From NCBI GenBank assembly GCA_002425415.1, contig DIMG01000010.1, positions 76,023-140,022 of the forward strand: 64,000 nucleotides of DNA, written 5' to 3'. Numbering within the stretch: the first letter of the stretch is position 1; each line of letters begins with the position of its first letter. Shown here one piece after another: positions 1 to 7,383 of the stretch. The position numbers and the translations under genes are program-made. Origin of the DNA: Micavibrio sp. UBA5572. Its GTDB lineage: Bacteria > Pseudomonadota > Alphaproteobacteria > Micavibrionales > Micavibrionaceae. The notes beneath the pieces are model-generated. The model saw only the letters and a program-made list of their open reading frames with translations. It searched no databases and was not told where the DNA came from.

Positions 1-519
1 ACAGCAGGAACTCTGACGATCGATCAAGGCGCATTGACGTTGAGAGTCGCGAATGCATTAAGAAAGACACAGACTCCCAACCCCTCTTTTTCTTATGGGA
101 TTGAAGGATTGAAAAATGGAGAATCCCCTTCTCTTGTCACTGGGGTTGTTTTGTCAACAAATGCAAATATATTTTCACTCCCCGGGCGGTATGCTATTAC
201 TGCCTCGGGCGGAGTGGCTCTAAACTATTTAGTGACCAATTATATTAACGGTGAATTGACAATCAGTACCAACAATATCCCCAATACTGTGGAGCAGACT
301 CTGTCCGGAAGCGATAAGGGATATATGCAATTTGAACCTTTGTTTGAAAAAAACAATCAAGAACAATGGGTTTGGGGACAAGGCATGGGGCGTCCGGAGA
401 AGGTATTTTCTATTATTTCTGATGAAGAGGCTCAATCTTCCGAGAATATGAAGTCAAATGCTTTAATATTTCTTACAGAAAGCCTTAGGGAATTATTTGG
501 CGTCTCCGTATTTAATTGA
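1..519 (+). CDS. C-terminal end of an MBG-repeat adhesin-like protein (5' truncated)
   Basis: The reading frame is open from base 1 and ends in TGA at 517-519, so only the last 172 residues are here. The first ~80 residues look like the end of one MBG/YDG-type beta repeat: a tyrosine-containing start, a GLxNGE-type turn, a SLPGRYAIT strand and a closing YINGELTIS strand. Such repeats form stalks of large secreted adhesins of the filamentous-haemagglutinin type. The remaining ~85 residues (polar, ending LFGVSVFN) match no domain I know and may be the C-terminal module. The repeat assignment rests on one partial copy, and the N-terminal secretion part lies outside the window. Confidence 0.6.
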   Translation, partial: TAGTLTIDQGALTLRVANALRKTQTPNPSFSYGIEGLKNGESPSLVTGVVLSTNANIFSLPGRYAITASGGVALNYLVTNYINGELTISTNNIPNTVEQTLSGSDKGYMQFEPLFEKNNQEQWVWGQGMGRPEKVFSIISDEEAQSSENMKSNALIFLTESLRELFGVSVFN

Positions 520-652
520 TGAGGATCCATTGACATTCAGCGAAGCTGAATGATGAAAGCTGCAAGATATAGTCTTTCCAAATAATTTTGGAGCATTATC
601 ACGGAGTTCAGAATAACAATTTTATGCTTGATAGTAATTTTAGGGGGAAAAC

Positions 653-727
653 TGGAGCGGGTGAAGGGATTCGAACCCTCGACATTTACCTTGGCAAGGT
701 AACGCTCTACCCCTGAGCTACACCCGC
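653..727 (-). tRNA. tRNA-Gly (GCC anticodon)
   Basis: Read on the minus strand, the acceptor arm GCGGGTG (727-721) pairs with CACCCGC (663-657), followed by discriminator T and an encoded CCA (655-653). The D-arm GCTCAGGGGTAGAGC, anticodon loop TTGCCAA (GCC) and T-loop GGTTCGAATCC are all present. The tRNA reads GGC/GGT glycine codons. It lies downstream of the 93-residue gene on the same strand and has its own promoter-like sequence upstream. Confidence 0.97.
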
Positions 728-754
728 GCTGACCAGTTTTTATAACTGGTGGGA

Positions 755-783
755 TTTATAATGTCACTTTCATGCAAATGCAA
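755..783 (-). promoter_or_regulatory. Predicted sigma70 promoter for tRNA-Gly
   Basis: On the minus strand, TTGCAT (783-778) and TATAAA (760-755) are separated by 17 bases, and initiation would fall about 20 bases before the tRNA. Between this site and the tRNA lies an inverted repeat, ACCAGTT/AACTGGT (732-738 and 744-750), which could fold in the 5' leader of the precursor. Confidence 0.55.
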
Positions 784-800
784 GAGGAAGTTTTCAGCCT

Positions 801-1082
801 TTATGCGCCGATTTGAATGAGAGACGCATAATAACCCATGGGACGTCCGGTCATGGCATCCGGTTCAACAATAATCATTGAACTGCGTTTTTTGACTTTT
901 TCGGCAACTTCATCACGCAATTCATAGTGCATCAGATCGCCTTCATGTTCGGGGAGGTCATAAACCAGCATAAAAAGCTTCTGGTCACGGTAATATTCAA
1001 TCCGTTTGACACCGCCCGGCAATGATGCGTCACACACCAATGCTAAATCTCCGTCAGGTAATTGGCCTAGTTCAATGTTCAT
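801..1082 (-). CDS. Conserved-looking hypothetical protein, 93 aa
   Basis: I do not recognise this small soluble protein. It has no signal peptide or membrane segment. The N-terminal half is acidic with beta-strand character (a GGVKRIEYYRD segment followed by LFMLVYDLPEHEGD), and a short basic KVKKRSSM stretch leads into a C-terminal IIVEPDAMTGRPMGYYA segment. Its ATG overlaps the stop of the upstream 58-codon gene in ATGA, so the two are probably translationally coupled. tRNA-Gly follows on the same strand. The coding call rests on the clean frame and the coupling; function is unknown. Confidence 0.7.
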   Translation of the reverse strand: MNIELGQLPDGDLALVCDASLPGGVKRIEYYRDQKLFMLVYDLPEHEGDLMHYELRDEVAEKVKKRSSMIIVEPDAMTGRPMGYYASLIQIGA

Positions 1083-1255
1083 GACATACCCCCTGGCGTC
1101 ATTTCAGGTGTTCGTGAAATATTCACTTCAGGGGCATTCTTGACCGGATCGACAGTGGATACCGTTGCACCAATCGGACCTGTCGATCCCATTACTGCTC
1201 CCAGAGATTGTACGCCTCCAATAACTTCAAACCTTTGAATTCCGTCCATCGCCAT
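1079..1255 (-). CDS. Small hypothetical protein, 58 aa, coupled to the next gene
   Basis: A 58-codon frame runs from ATG at 1255 to TGA at 1081-1079. An AAGGA ribosome-binding site (reverse strand, ~1263-1267) precedes the ATG by about 8 bases. The product begins MAMDGIQRFEVIGG, continues with a small-residue segment (GAVMGSTGPIGATVS) and ends in EMTPGGMS. Its stop overlaps the ATG of the 93-aa gene by four bases, the usual signature of a translationally coupled pair. No family is recognised. The ribosome-binding site and the overlap are the reasons for calling it a gene despite its size. Confidence 0.65.
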   Translation of the reverse strand: MAMDGIQRFEVIGGVQSLGAVMGSTGPIGATVSTVDPVKNAPEVNISRTPEMTPGGMS

Positions 1256-1319
1256 GCGGTATATCCTTTTGTTTCTTCTTACGTTTTATGTATACCCTTA
1301 AATAGTTTCAAAATTATTG

Positions 1320-1345
1320 AAAATAGATCAAATTTGATCTATTTT
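1320..1345. promoter_or_regulatory. Perfect 26-bp palindrome (13-bp half-sites, no spacer)
   Basis: The half-site AAAATAGATCAAA (1320-1332) is followed immediately by its exact reverse complement (1333-1345). It sits in the 278-base divergent region between the 58-aa gene (minus) and the ybaK-type gene (plus). The lack of a spacer and the position between divergent genes favour an operator for a dimeric regulator. An AT-rich hairpin is possible, but no transcript should end here. The rest of this gap holds only AT-rich sequence with TATATA runs at 1379-1397. Confidence 0.55.
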
Positions 1346-1533
1346 TCCGCTTTTTCCCACTGTTCTTTCTTGGAAAAAGATATATATCTATATATAAAGT
1401 ACATGATTAAATATTATTGTACCATAAAACTTGTGAAAAAAGGAAGCTTTTCCACAGGAAAGTACGCGTTTTTAGAAAACGGGGAGCGCATTTCTATTTT
1501 GACAAGTGTGTTTATCACATTTATCAAGAAAGA

Positions 1534-2058
1534 ATGTCAGATCATGTTCCTTTATATAATTCTGAAACCCTGTTGTGTCGATTGCGCGAGCAAGGTCATG
1601 CGTTCTCGCTTTTTCATCATGTGCCAGTGTTTACTGTTGAAGAAGCGGAACAGGTTTCTGCCGATATTCCCGGGCTGCATACGCGCAATTTATTCTTGCG
1701 TGATAAAAAAGAACGCATGTTTTTGATTACCTTGCGCCATGACACACCGATTGACCTTAAAAAACTTTCGAACATGCTTGGCGTTGCGCGGTTCTCCTTT
1801 GGGTCTCCTGATCGGCTTTGGACTTGTCTTGGCGTTACACCTGGATCAGTTACGCCCCTTTCCATCCTGAATGACCAATCAGGGCAGGTTCAGCTTATTC
1901 TGGAAGATGAGATGATGAAGGGGGATCTTATCAATATGCATCCGCTTATTAACTCGATGTCGATCAGTCTTTCTCCGCAAGTTTTAATGACAATCCTGCA
2001 AAATCACGCTATCACTGCACGTGTTATGGATTTGAAAGAAGCTGCGCCGGATTTATAG
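1534..2058 (+). CDS. YbaK/ProX-type aminoacyl-tRNA deacylase
   Basis: The 174-residue protein fits the stand-alone YbaK/prolyl-tRNA-synthetase-associated editing fold. Proteins of this family hydrolyse mischarged aminoacyl-tRNA such as Ala- or Cys-tRNA(Pro). Visible family features are the FHHVPVFTVEEAE segment near the N-terminus, LHTRNLFLRDKKERMFLITL in the core, FGSPDRLWTCLGVTPGSVTPL, and the late MHPLINSMSISLS segment, matching the order in bacterial ProX-type proteins. The start at 1534 (MSDHVPLYN) gives the usual family length; an upstream in-frame start at 1417 would add an unlike, basic extension. cnoX follows 42 bases later. Exact substrate is not determinable here. Confidence 0.85.
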   Translation: MSDHVPLYNSETLLCRLREQGHAFSLFHHVPVFTVEEAEQVSADIPGLHTRNLFLRDKKERMFLITLRHDTPIDLKKLSNMLGVARFSFGSPDRLWTCLGVTPGSVTPLSILNDQSGQVQLILEDEMMKGDLINMHPLINSMSISLSPQVLMTILQNHAITARVMDLKEAAPDL

Positions 2059-2100
2059 TCCGATCTCCTTTTCAATAAAAACCTTAAAGGAATTCAAATT

Positions 2101-3021
2101 ATGCTGATCGGTATGAATAACGCCCCGATATCACCCGTTGACTATGTTTATGATGTCACCACTGCTGATTTTGAAAATACTGTCCTCAAAGCCTCAATGG
2201 ATCGCCCTATTCTGGTTGATTTCTGGGCACCGTGGTGCGCTCCGTGTAAACAGCTTGTTCCAATGTTGGAAAAAACTGTTGCTGCCCAGAATGGAAAAGT
2301 TGCTTTGGCCAAAGTCAATATCGACCAAAACCCCGAGCTGGCACAAGCCTTTCGCGTTCAATCCGTTCCCATGGTGGTTGCCATGTATATGGGGCAACCT
2401 GTATCCGGTTTTGCCGGTGTGCGCCCACAAGCCGAGCTGGATCAACTTATGACCCAGCTTATAGAGCTTCATAGTCAGAATACTCCTGATACATTGGATA
2501 TTCCAGCAGCTCTTGCGGATGCCGCCTTATGTCTGGAGCAAGGCGATCTGGCTTCAGCCCAAGAAATTTATGCGCATATCATGATGAATGACGAGCAACA
2601 TATTGATGCCTATTGCGGCATGGTGCGCGTGATGATTGCTGCGGGCGATCTGGAACAAGCCGCCGGACTCATTTCTTCCGCTCCAGAAGCCATGACGCAC
2701 GATTCAAAATTTGCCGCCGTCGTGACCGCGCTGGACTTGGCACAAAATGCCCAAAATGCAGGAGAGTTGGCAGAGATCGAAGAAAAACTTGCCCAAAACC
2801 CCGATGATTTCAATATTCGTTTCGAATTCGCGGAAGCGTGTTTTGCCAAAGGATTTAAGGATAAAGCCGTTGATATTCTGATCGGGATCATTACCAAAGA
2901 CAATGCTTGGGAAGATGGAAAAGCCCGTTTGCAGTTGTTGAAATATTTCGAAGCATGGGGATTTGCCGATCCAGCCAGTGTGGCAGGTCGTCGCAAATTG
3001 TCCTGTGTCCTTTTTTCCTGA
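2101..3021 (+). CDS. cnoX: Thioredoxin-domain/TPR chaperone-like protein (CnoX/YbbN)
   Basis: Residues ~15-125 form a thioredoxin fold with the active-site motif WAPWCAPCK. Residues ~135-300 form TPR-like helices ending ARRKLS-like in GRRKLSCVLFS, as in CnoX/YbbN. E. coli CnoX binds unfolding proteins under oxidative chlorine stress and hands them to GroEL or DnaK. Here both cysteines of WCxPC-type geometry are kept (WCAPC), unlike E. coli CnoX, so redox activity is plausible, as in Caulobacter-type homologues. AAGGA upstream supports the ATG at 2101. The LON-domain gene follows 24 bases later in a likely operon. Confidence 0.9.
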   Translation: MLIGMNNAPISPVDYVYDVTTADFENTVLKASMDRPILVDFWAPWCAPCKQLVPMLEKTVAAQNGKVALAKVNIDQNPELAQAFRVQSVPMVVAMYMGQPVSGFAGVRPQAELDQLMTQLIELHSQNTPDTLDIPAALADAALCLEQGDLASAQEIYAHIMMNDEQHIDAYCGMVRVMIAAGDLEQAAGLISSAPEAMTHDSKFAAVVTALDLAQNAQNAGELAEIEEKLAQNPDDFNIRFEFAEACFAKGFKDKAVDILIGIITKDNAWEDGKARLQLLKYFEAWGFADPASVAGRRKLSCVLFS

Positions 3022-3045
3022 TCCAATTCTTCTATATCTTTTGTT

Positions 3046-3717
3046 ATGAGCAAGAACCCTTTCGACCCCATCTTTTCTGAGTTGCCAGAGACCATGCCGA
3101 TCTTTCCGTTGGAAGGTGTGGTTTTGTTGCCGCGTGGTGACTTGCCGTTAAATATTTTTGAACCACGCTATTTATCCATGGTTGCCGATTCCTTAAAAGG
3201 ATCATCGCGTATGATCGGTATAATCCAGCCTTTTGGGATACAAAATGCGGCCAATGGTGATGTTGTTTTCCGCACCGGATGTGCTGGACGGATTACCCAT
3301 TTTTCCGAAACGGAAGACGGGTGTTACAAAGTGACATTGCGCGGGATTTGTCGGTTTCACGTTCTCAAGGAATTAAGCCCCAGCGCATCCGGCTATCGGA
3401 TTATTCGTCCAAACTGGATGTCTTTTGAAAATGATATGACTGCCGCAAGCTGTGTGCTTGACCGATCCAGTTTATGTTCGCTGCTCCGGCAGTACTTTGA
3501 AATGCAAGACATTACACTCGACTGGCCTTTGCTGCACGAAATTGAGGATGATGAAATCCTGATGACCATGTTGGCGATGATCTGTCCTTTTTCTGCTTCG
3601 GAAAAGCAAGCTCTTCTTGAAGCCCCGTGTTGTAATAGCCGCCTTAATCTTTTTATGTCCTTGTTGGAAATGTCGGTTCGTCATGGTCATGACGGCTGTT
3701 TGGGGTCTGCCCATTAA
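3046..3717 (+). CDS. LON substrate-binding-domain protein
   Basis: This 223-residue protein carries only the N-terminal substrate-binding domain of Lon protease. It opens with the family signature MPIFPLEGVVLLPRGDLPLNIFEPRY, here at residues ~18-44, and a GIIQP strand follows. No AAA+ or Ser-Lys protease domain is present, and the length is normal for stand-alone alphaproteobacterial LON-domain proteins. Their role is unproven; binding of damaged proteins is the usual suggestion. Its position directly after cnoX, another protein-quality-control gene, fits that idea. Confidence 0.88.
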   Translation: MSKNPFDPIFSELPETMPIFPLEGVVLLPRGDLPLNIFEPRYLSMVADSLKGSSRMIGIIQPFGIQNAANGDVVFRTGCAGRITHFSETEDGCYKVTLRGICRFHVLKELSPSASGYRIIRPNWMSFENDMTAASCVLDRSSLCSLLRQYFEMQDITLDWPLLHEIEDDEILMTMLAMICPFSASEKQALLEAPCCNSRLNLFMSLLEMSVRHGHDGCLGSAH

Positions 3718-3768
3718 GCATCCATCCATAACGTTTGACAAAGCTATAGAGGTTGATAAATTACAACC

Positions 3769-3975
3769 ATGACATCTCCATTATCCCATCAGGTTGACCC
3801 ACGTTTGCTGGATATTCTGGTTTGTCCTTTGACCAAAGTGCCGTTGCGTTTTGATCGGGATAAACAAGAATTGATTTCCGATCAGGCTGGTCTGGCTTAT
3901 CCGATCCGCGACGGAATCCCGATCATGCTGGTTGAAGAAGCCCGCCAGCTGGATGACAGGGAAATCAAGAAATGA
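3769..3975 (+). CDS. Trm112/UPF0434 (YcaR)-family small protein
   Basis: The 68-residue protein matches the YcaR/UPF0434 branch of the Trm112 family: LLDILVCPLTKVPLRFD near the start and AYPIRDGIPIMLVEEARQL at the end. In eukaryotes Trm112 activates several methyltransferases; the bacterial small proteins are less understood. The zinc-site second cysteine (CPxC) is replaced (CPLT), common in alphaproteobacterial members, so zinc binding is doubtful. Its stop overlaps the start of the DUF971 gene by four bases (ATGA), suggesting coupled translation. Confidence 0.9.
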   Translation: MTSPLSHQVDPRLLDILVCPLTKVPLRFDRDKQELISDQAGLAYPIRDGIPIMLVEEARQLDDREIKK

Positions 3976-4346
3976 CTGCTGCACCTGCTGCTCTTGCTCC
4001 ATGGCCAACCGATCTTGTTTATACAAAATCCGAACGGGTTTTGTATGTCACCTATGACACTGGCGAAAAATTTGGCCTGACTGCTGAATTATTGCGCGTT
4101 GAAAGCCCGTCTGCCGAAGTTCAAGGACATCACCATAGCGAAAAAGTCCATGTGACCGGCAAAGAAAATGTTACTATTCTTGCCGTACAACCCGTTGGGA
4201 ATTACGCCGTTCGTCTGGTTTTTGATGACGGCCATAATACCGGACTTTATTCATGGGCTTATTTGTATGAGCTGGCACAAAAACACCGCATCAAGCCTGC
4301 GAGCTCTTGCGGATGCGGACAATCCAACGGCGGATGTTCTTCCTAA
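3972..4346 (+). CDS. DUF971 protein with Cys-rich C-terminal tail
   Basis: Residues ~10-105 match DUF971, the N-terminal domain of gamma-butyrobetaine hydroxylase-like proteins: WPTDLVYTKSERVLYVTYD, a LTAELLRVESPSAEVQGH segment and a closing NYAVRLVFDDGHNTGLYSW-type motif. In bacteria the domain often stands alone and is found near iron-sulfur or quinone functions; no reaction is proven. This copy ends in CGCGQSNGGC, a cysteine tail that could bind metal. It overlaps the Trm112-like gene in ATGA, so the two are expressed together. Confidence 0.85.
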   Translation: MTAAPAALAPWPTDLVYTKSERVLYVTYDTGEKFGLTAELLRVESPSAEVQGHHHSEKVHVTGKENVTILAVQPVGNYAVRLVFDDGHNTGLYSWAYLYELAQKHRIKPASSCGCGQSNGGCSS

Positions 4347-4388
4347 TATTTTCTTGCGCTGCCGAAAAAAATCGGTTTAGATAAGGTA

Positions 4389-4442
4389 ATGCAAACGGTT
4401 TTTACAAACTCGCTTCTTCTCCTTCGACTTACCAACCCCTGA
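4389..4442 (+). CDS. leuL: Putative leucine-rich leader peptide of leuA (17 aa)
   Basis: A 17-codon frame from ATG at 4389 to TGA at 4440 encodes MQTVFTNSLLLLRLTNP. Five of its codons are leucine: four in a row (4413-4424) and one more at 4428. It lies between the DUF971 stop and leuA, about 90 bases before the leuA ATG. Regulatory leader peptides of leu operons in proteobacteria have this form: ribosome stalling at Leu codons when charged tRNA-Leu is scarce changes folding of the mRNA. An AAGG lies only two bases before the ATG, an unusually short spacing. The inference rests on codon content, position and the hairpins that follow. Confidence 0.7.
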   Translation: MQTVFTNSLLLLRLTNP

Positions 4443-4521
4443 GACAGGTGGTTGGTTTACAGCTTGTCCTTGTTTCGGGGGCTATAGAATTTCCGTTATT
4501 TTTATAAATTTCTATATTTTT
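4431..4521 (+). promoter_or_regulatory. Candidate leu attenuator: alternative hairpins between leader peptide and leuA
   Basis: ACCAACC (4431-4437) can pair with GGTTGGT (4450-4456). Alternatively CCCCTGAGACA (4436-4446) can pair with TGTTTCGGGGG (4471-4481) over 11 pairs, two of them G-U. The two pairings share bases 4436-4437, so they are largely exclusive, and both lie where a ribosome at the leader stop would block one of them. A third AT-rich hairpin (4483-4492 with 4506-4516, one bulged base) is followed by five T residues (4517-4521) and could be the terminator. The exact mechanism is inference. Confidence 0.55.
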
Positions 4522-4533
4522 GAAGGACTTATT

Positions 4534-6105
4534 ATGCCTGATCCAAATCGTATCATTATTTTCGACACCACTTTGCGCGATGGGGAGCAGTCCCCTGGAT
4601 GTTCCATGAATCTGGAAGAAAAACTGCGTATGGCGCAGTTGCTTGACGAGATGGGGGTCGATGTGATCGAAGCGGGTTTTCCGATTGCATCCAAAGGAGA
4701 TTTCGAGGCTGTCGAAGCCATTTCCCGCACCATCAAAAATGCCACTGTGGCCGGACTATGCCGCGCCATCAAAAAAGACATCGAGGCTTCTGCACAGGCT
4801 ATTTCTGCTGCACCCCATCAGCGTATTCACACGTTTATTTCTACGTCGCCTTTGCATATGAAATACAAACTTCAAATGTCGCCGGAGGCCGTGTTGGACG
4901 CGGTTGCCGAGTCCGTTTCTTTTGCACGCAATTTTACCGATGATGTGGAATGGTCGGCCGAAGATGGCAGTCGCACCGAAGACGATTTCTTGTGTCGATG
5001 TGTCGAAGCCGCAATCTCTGCAGGTGCTACCACCATCAATATTCCCGATACGGTCGGCTATGCGATGCCGGATGATTATGCTGCAAAGTTTACCATGCTG
5101 CGCCATCGTGTTCCCAATATCGACCATGCTATTTTATCGGTTCATTGTCACAATGATCTTGGGCTGGCTGTTGCCAATTCTCTGGCGGGTGTTGCTGTCG
5201 GAGCGCGTCAGATCGAATGTACGATTAACGGGATTGGCGAGCGGGCAGGGAATGCGGCGTTGGAAGAAATTGTAATGGCGATGCGTACCCGTCCCGATAC
5301 CATGCCTTACAAAAACAATATCAACACGCAGATGATTACAAAAATGTCGCGCACTTTATCGTCGATTACCGGTTTCGTGGTTCAACCAAACAAAGCGATT
5401 GTCGGGGCGAATGCCTTTGCCCATGAAAGCGGTATCCATCAGGATGGCGTTTTAAAACATGCGCAGACCTATGAGATTATGACTCCTGAATCTGTCGGGC
5501 TGACAAGATCAAATCTGGTTATGGGCAAGCATTCGGGACGGCATGCTTTTAAATCAAAATTGGACGATATGGGGTATACTCTGGGAGAAAATGCCTTCGA
5601 GGATGCTTTTAACCGTTTCAAAGACCTTGCTGATAAAAAGAAAAATGTGTTCGATGAAGATATTATTGCTTTGGTCGAAGATGAAACAGGACGGGACAAT
5701 GAAAATATCCGGTTTGTTTCTCTGGTTATTCAGGCAGGAACCAAAGGCCCTCAAATTGCTTCGATTGAATTGGATGTTGAAGGTGAGCGGAAATTTGCCA
5801 TGAGCGAGGGCAATGGCCCTGTTGATGCGATCTTCAAAGCCATCCGCATGATTATCCCGCATGATGACGCTGTTCTTTTGCTTTATCAGGTTCATGCCGT
5901 GACAGGTGGAACGGACGCTCAAGCCGAAGTCAGTGTTAAAATCGAAGAGAACGGTAAAACTGTGGTCGGACAAGGAACGGATGCCGATACGCTGGTGGCC
6001 TCTGCTCGTGCTTATATTCATGCTGTCAATAAGTTGATCGATAAACGGGAGCGCACCGCACCGCCAGAGGCTGTTATGAATAAGTCCGAGCGGGCAGGCC
6101 CTTAA
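4534..6105 (+). CDS. leuA: 2-isopropylmalate synthase
   Basis: LeuA condenses acetyl-CoA with 2-oxoisovalerate to 2-isopropylmalate, the first committed step of leucine synthesis. The 523-residue protein has the HMGL-like TIM barrel opening with FDTTLRDGEQSPGCSM (residues ~8-23), the metal-binding SVHCHNDLGLAVAN segment, and HESGIHQDGVLKH near residue 300. The C-terminal ~130 residues form the LeuA allosteric domain where leucine binds, seen in the VHAVTGGTDAQAEVSVKI segment. Length fits full-length, feedback-inhibited LeuA. A Leu-rich leader peptide precedes it and a terminator follows, so it is probably a one-gene unit. Confidence 0.97.
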   Translation: MPDPNRIIIFDTTLRDGEQSPGCSMNLEEKLRMAQLLDEMGVDVIEAGFPIASKGDFEAVEAISRTIKNATVAGLCRAIKKDIEASAQAISAAPHQRIHTFISTSPLHMKYKLQMSPEAVLDAVAESVSFARNFTDDVEWSAEDGSRTEDDFLCRCVEAAISAGATTINIPDTVGYAMPDDYAAKFTMLRHRVPNIDHAILSVHCHNDLGLAVANSLAGVAVGARQIECTINGIGERAGNAALEEIVMAMRTRPDTMPYKNNINTQMITKMSRTLSSITGFVVQPNKAIVGANAFAHESGIHQDGVLKHAQTYEIMTPESVGLTRSNLVMGKHSGRHAFKSKLDDMGYTLGENAFEDAFNRFKDLADKKKNVFDEDIIALVEDETGRDNENIRFVSLVIQAGTKGPQIASIELDVEGERKFAMSEGNGPVDAIFKAIRMIIPHDDAVLLLYQVHAVTGGTDAQAEVSVKIEENGKTVVGQGTDADTLVASARAYIHAVNKLIDKRERTAPPEAVMNKSERAGP

Positions 6106-6145
6106 AGAGGCTCTTCCTTGACAGGATTCTGAAATTCTTCACAAT

Positions 6146-6197
6146 GGGCAAGGTTGAACGAATCAATTTGTTTTGGTCGTTTTAGCCTTGCCCTTTT
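6146..6197 (+). terminator. Rho-independent terminator after leuA
   Basis: GGGCAAGG (6146-6153) pairs with CCTTGCCC (6186-6193), with an inner AACGA/TCGTT stem, and TTTT follows at 6194-6197. It lies 40 bases after the leuA stop and before the porin start. Confidence 0.75.
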
Positions 6198-6246
6198 CTT
6201 GCCTAAAATTTTGTCTTTTTATTCCATCTTGATTTACGAGGATTCC

Positions 6247-6972
6247 ATGCCCCACTCTCTTTCAATTTTTTCTGCGCTGGTACTTGGATGCTGCGCTCTT
6301 GTTCCTGTTTCTTCTGCTTATGCCGCACCTGATCTGCCAGGTGATTTTTCAGCAAATGTGACGTTGACTTCCGATTACGTTTTTCGCGGCATTTCCCAAA
6401 GCAATGAAGAGCCAACCGTTCAAGGCGGTATTGACTGGTCTCATCCTGAAACGGGTTTATATTTAGGCCTTTGGGGATCTGGGATAGATTTCACCGATGC
6501 ATCTTCCGAATTTGATGTCTATGGCGGAATTTCAGGGACAGTCGATGATCTGACATGGGATCTTGGCGCTATTTACTATCACTATCCTGGTTCCGACGAT
6601 GATTTGAATTATGATTTTTGGGAATTGGCGGCTGCTGCCGGATATGATTTTGGTATTCTGCAAACCAGCCTGTCCTTAAACTATTCGCCTGATTACTTCG
6701 GCAATAGCGGAGATGCTTATTATCTTGCAGCCTATGTAACCGCCCCTCTTCCTTATGATTTGACGTTGAACGGTCATGTCGCCCATCAATGGATCGATGA
6801 CAATGCCGCGTTCGGAACAGATGATTATACCGACTGGTCTTTGGGTCTGGGATATACATTGGAAGGGTTTGATCTGGCTTTGACTTACCACGATACCGAT
6901 CTGGATGAGCCTGAGGAATGTGCTGACGGATGCGGAGCACGTTTGGTTTTATCGATTTCCAAGTCTTTCTAA
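6247..6972 (+). CDS. TorF-family putative outer-membrane porin
   Basis: The start at 6247, preceded by GAGG, gives a 241-residue protein with a signal peptide (hydrophobic core SIFSALVLGCCALVPVSS, likely cleavage after AYA). The mature part opens with DFSANVTLTSDYVFRGISQS, the hallmark of the TorF/Gcw_chp family, and consists of alternating beta strands ending in a C-terminal phenylalanine typical of outer-membrane barrels. Family members are predicted small porins; transport specificity is unknown. A longer frame from 6154 would begin inside the leuA terminator and is rejected. An acidic EPEECADGCGA loop near the end contains two cysteines. Confidence 0.88.
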   Translation: MPHSLSIFSALVLGCCALVPVSSAYAAPDLPGDFSANVTLTSDYVFRGISQSNEEPTVQGGIDWSHPETGLYLGLWGSGIDFTDASSEFDVYGGISGTVDDLTWDLGAIYYHYPGSDDDLNYDFWELAAAAGYDFGILQTSLSLNYSPDYFGNSGDAYYLAAYVTAPLPYDLTLNGHVAHQWIDDNAAFGTDDYTDWSLGLGYTLEGFDLALTYHDTDLDEPEECADGCGARLVLSISKSF

Positions 6973-6977
6973 AAAGT

Positions 6978-7006
6978 TTGCATAATATCTGGGGATTCTG
7001 TATAGT
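6978..7006 (+). promoter_or_regulatory. Predicted sigma70 promoter for the 95-aa exported protein
   Basis: TTGCAT (6978-6983), a 17-base spacer and TATAGT (7001-7006) form a good sigma70-type match, 58 bases before the ATG at 7064. It overlaps the hairpin at 6984-7017. Confidence 0.55.
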
Positions 7007-7017
7007 CCCCCGATATT
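6984..7017 (+). terminator. Hairpin after the porin gene overlapping a promoter
   Basis: AATATC-T-GGGGA (6984-6995) pairs with TCCCC-C-GATATT (7006-7017), giving eleven base pairs around one mismatch and a ten-base loop. Only a weak T-rich stretch follows, so termination would be partial. The predicted -10 element of the next gene lies at the loop, which makes a dual role possible. Confidence 0.45.
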
Positions 7018-7063
7018 CTTTCTGGAAATTTAAATATTTTAAACTGTATTTTAGGAGCTCACG

Positions 7064-7351
7064 ATGCGCGCATTACTTCTTATTCTTGTTGGTTTTATGT
7101 TGTCCGTTCCTGCTTATGCTGCAGAAACATCATCCAAACCTTCCTTGGTAAAAGGAAGCAAGTCATATCAGTCCCGTAGTGTTCCAACTGATGGTGTAGA
7201 TAGCGACAACGTTCAATCTATCGAGCCCGCAGCTGGCGGAGATGTTTCCGATGAACAGGGAAAAATAGCCAGCAAAGTCGGCGCTGCTCAAGATGAAACT
7301 GCGCAAGACATCAAAACAAAACCCCAGATGGTTTTACACGGCAAAAAATAG
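7064..7351 (+). CDS. Small exported hypothetical protein, 95 aa
   Basis: The first 20 residues are a clear Sec signal peptide (MRALLLILVGFMLSVPAYAA), and a TTAGGAG ribosome-binding site precedes the ATG. The mature ~75 residues are hydrophilic, rich in Ser, Lys, Asp and Gln, without cysteine or predicted membrane segment, so the protein is probably periplasmic and poorly structured. I recognise no family. It has its own promoter-like sequence and a strong terminator, so it is likely a single-gene unit. Confidence 0.7.
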   Translation: MRALLLILVGFMLSVPAYAAETSSKPSLVKGSKSYQSRSVPTDGVDSDNVQSIEPAAGGDVSDEQGKIASKVGAAQDETAQDIKTKPQMVLHGKK

Positions 7352-7383
7352 TCGCCGTCATTCTCATAACATTTTTTATTTTT

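Noticed and set aside
1208..1726. 172-codon open frame overlapping the ybaK-type gene
   Set aside because: It is low-complexity, Cys/Phe/Lys-rich, overlaps the well-supported editing gene in another frame and runs through the palindrome; no ribosome-binding site is convincing.
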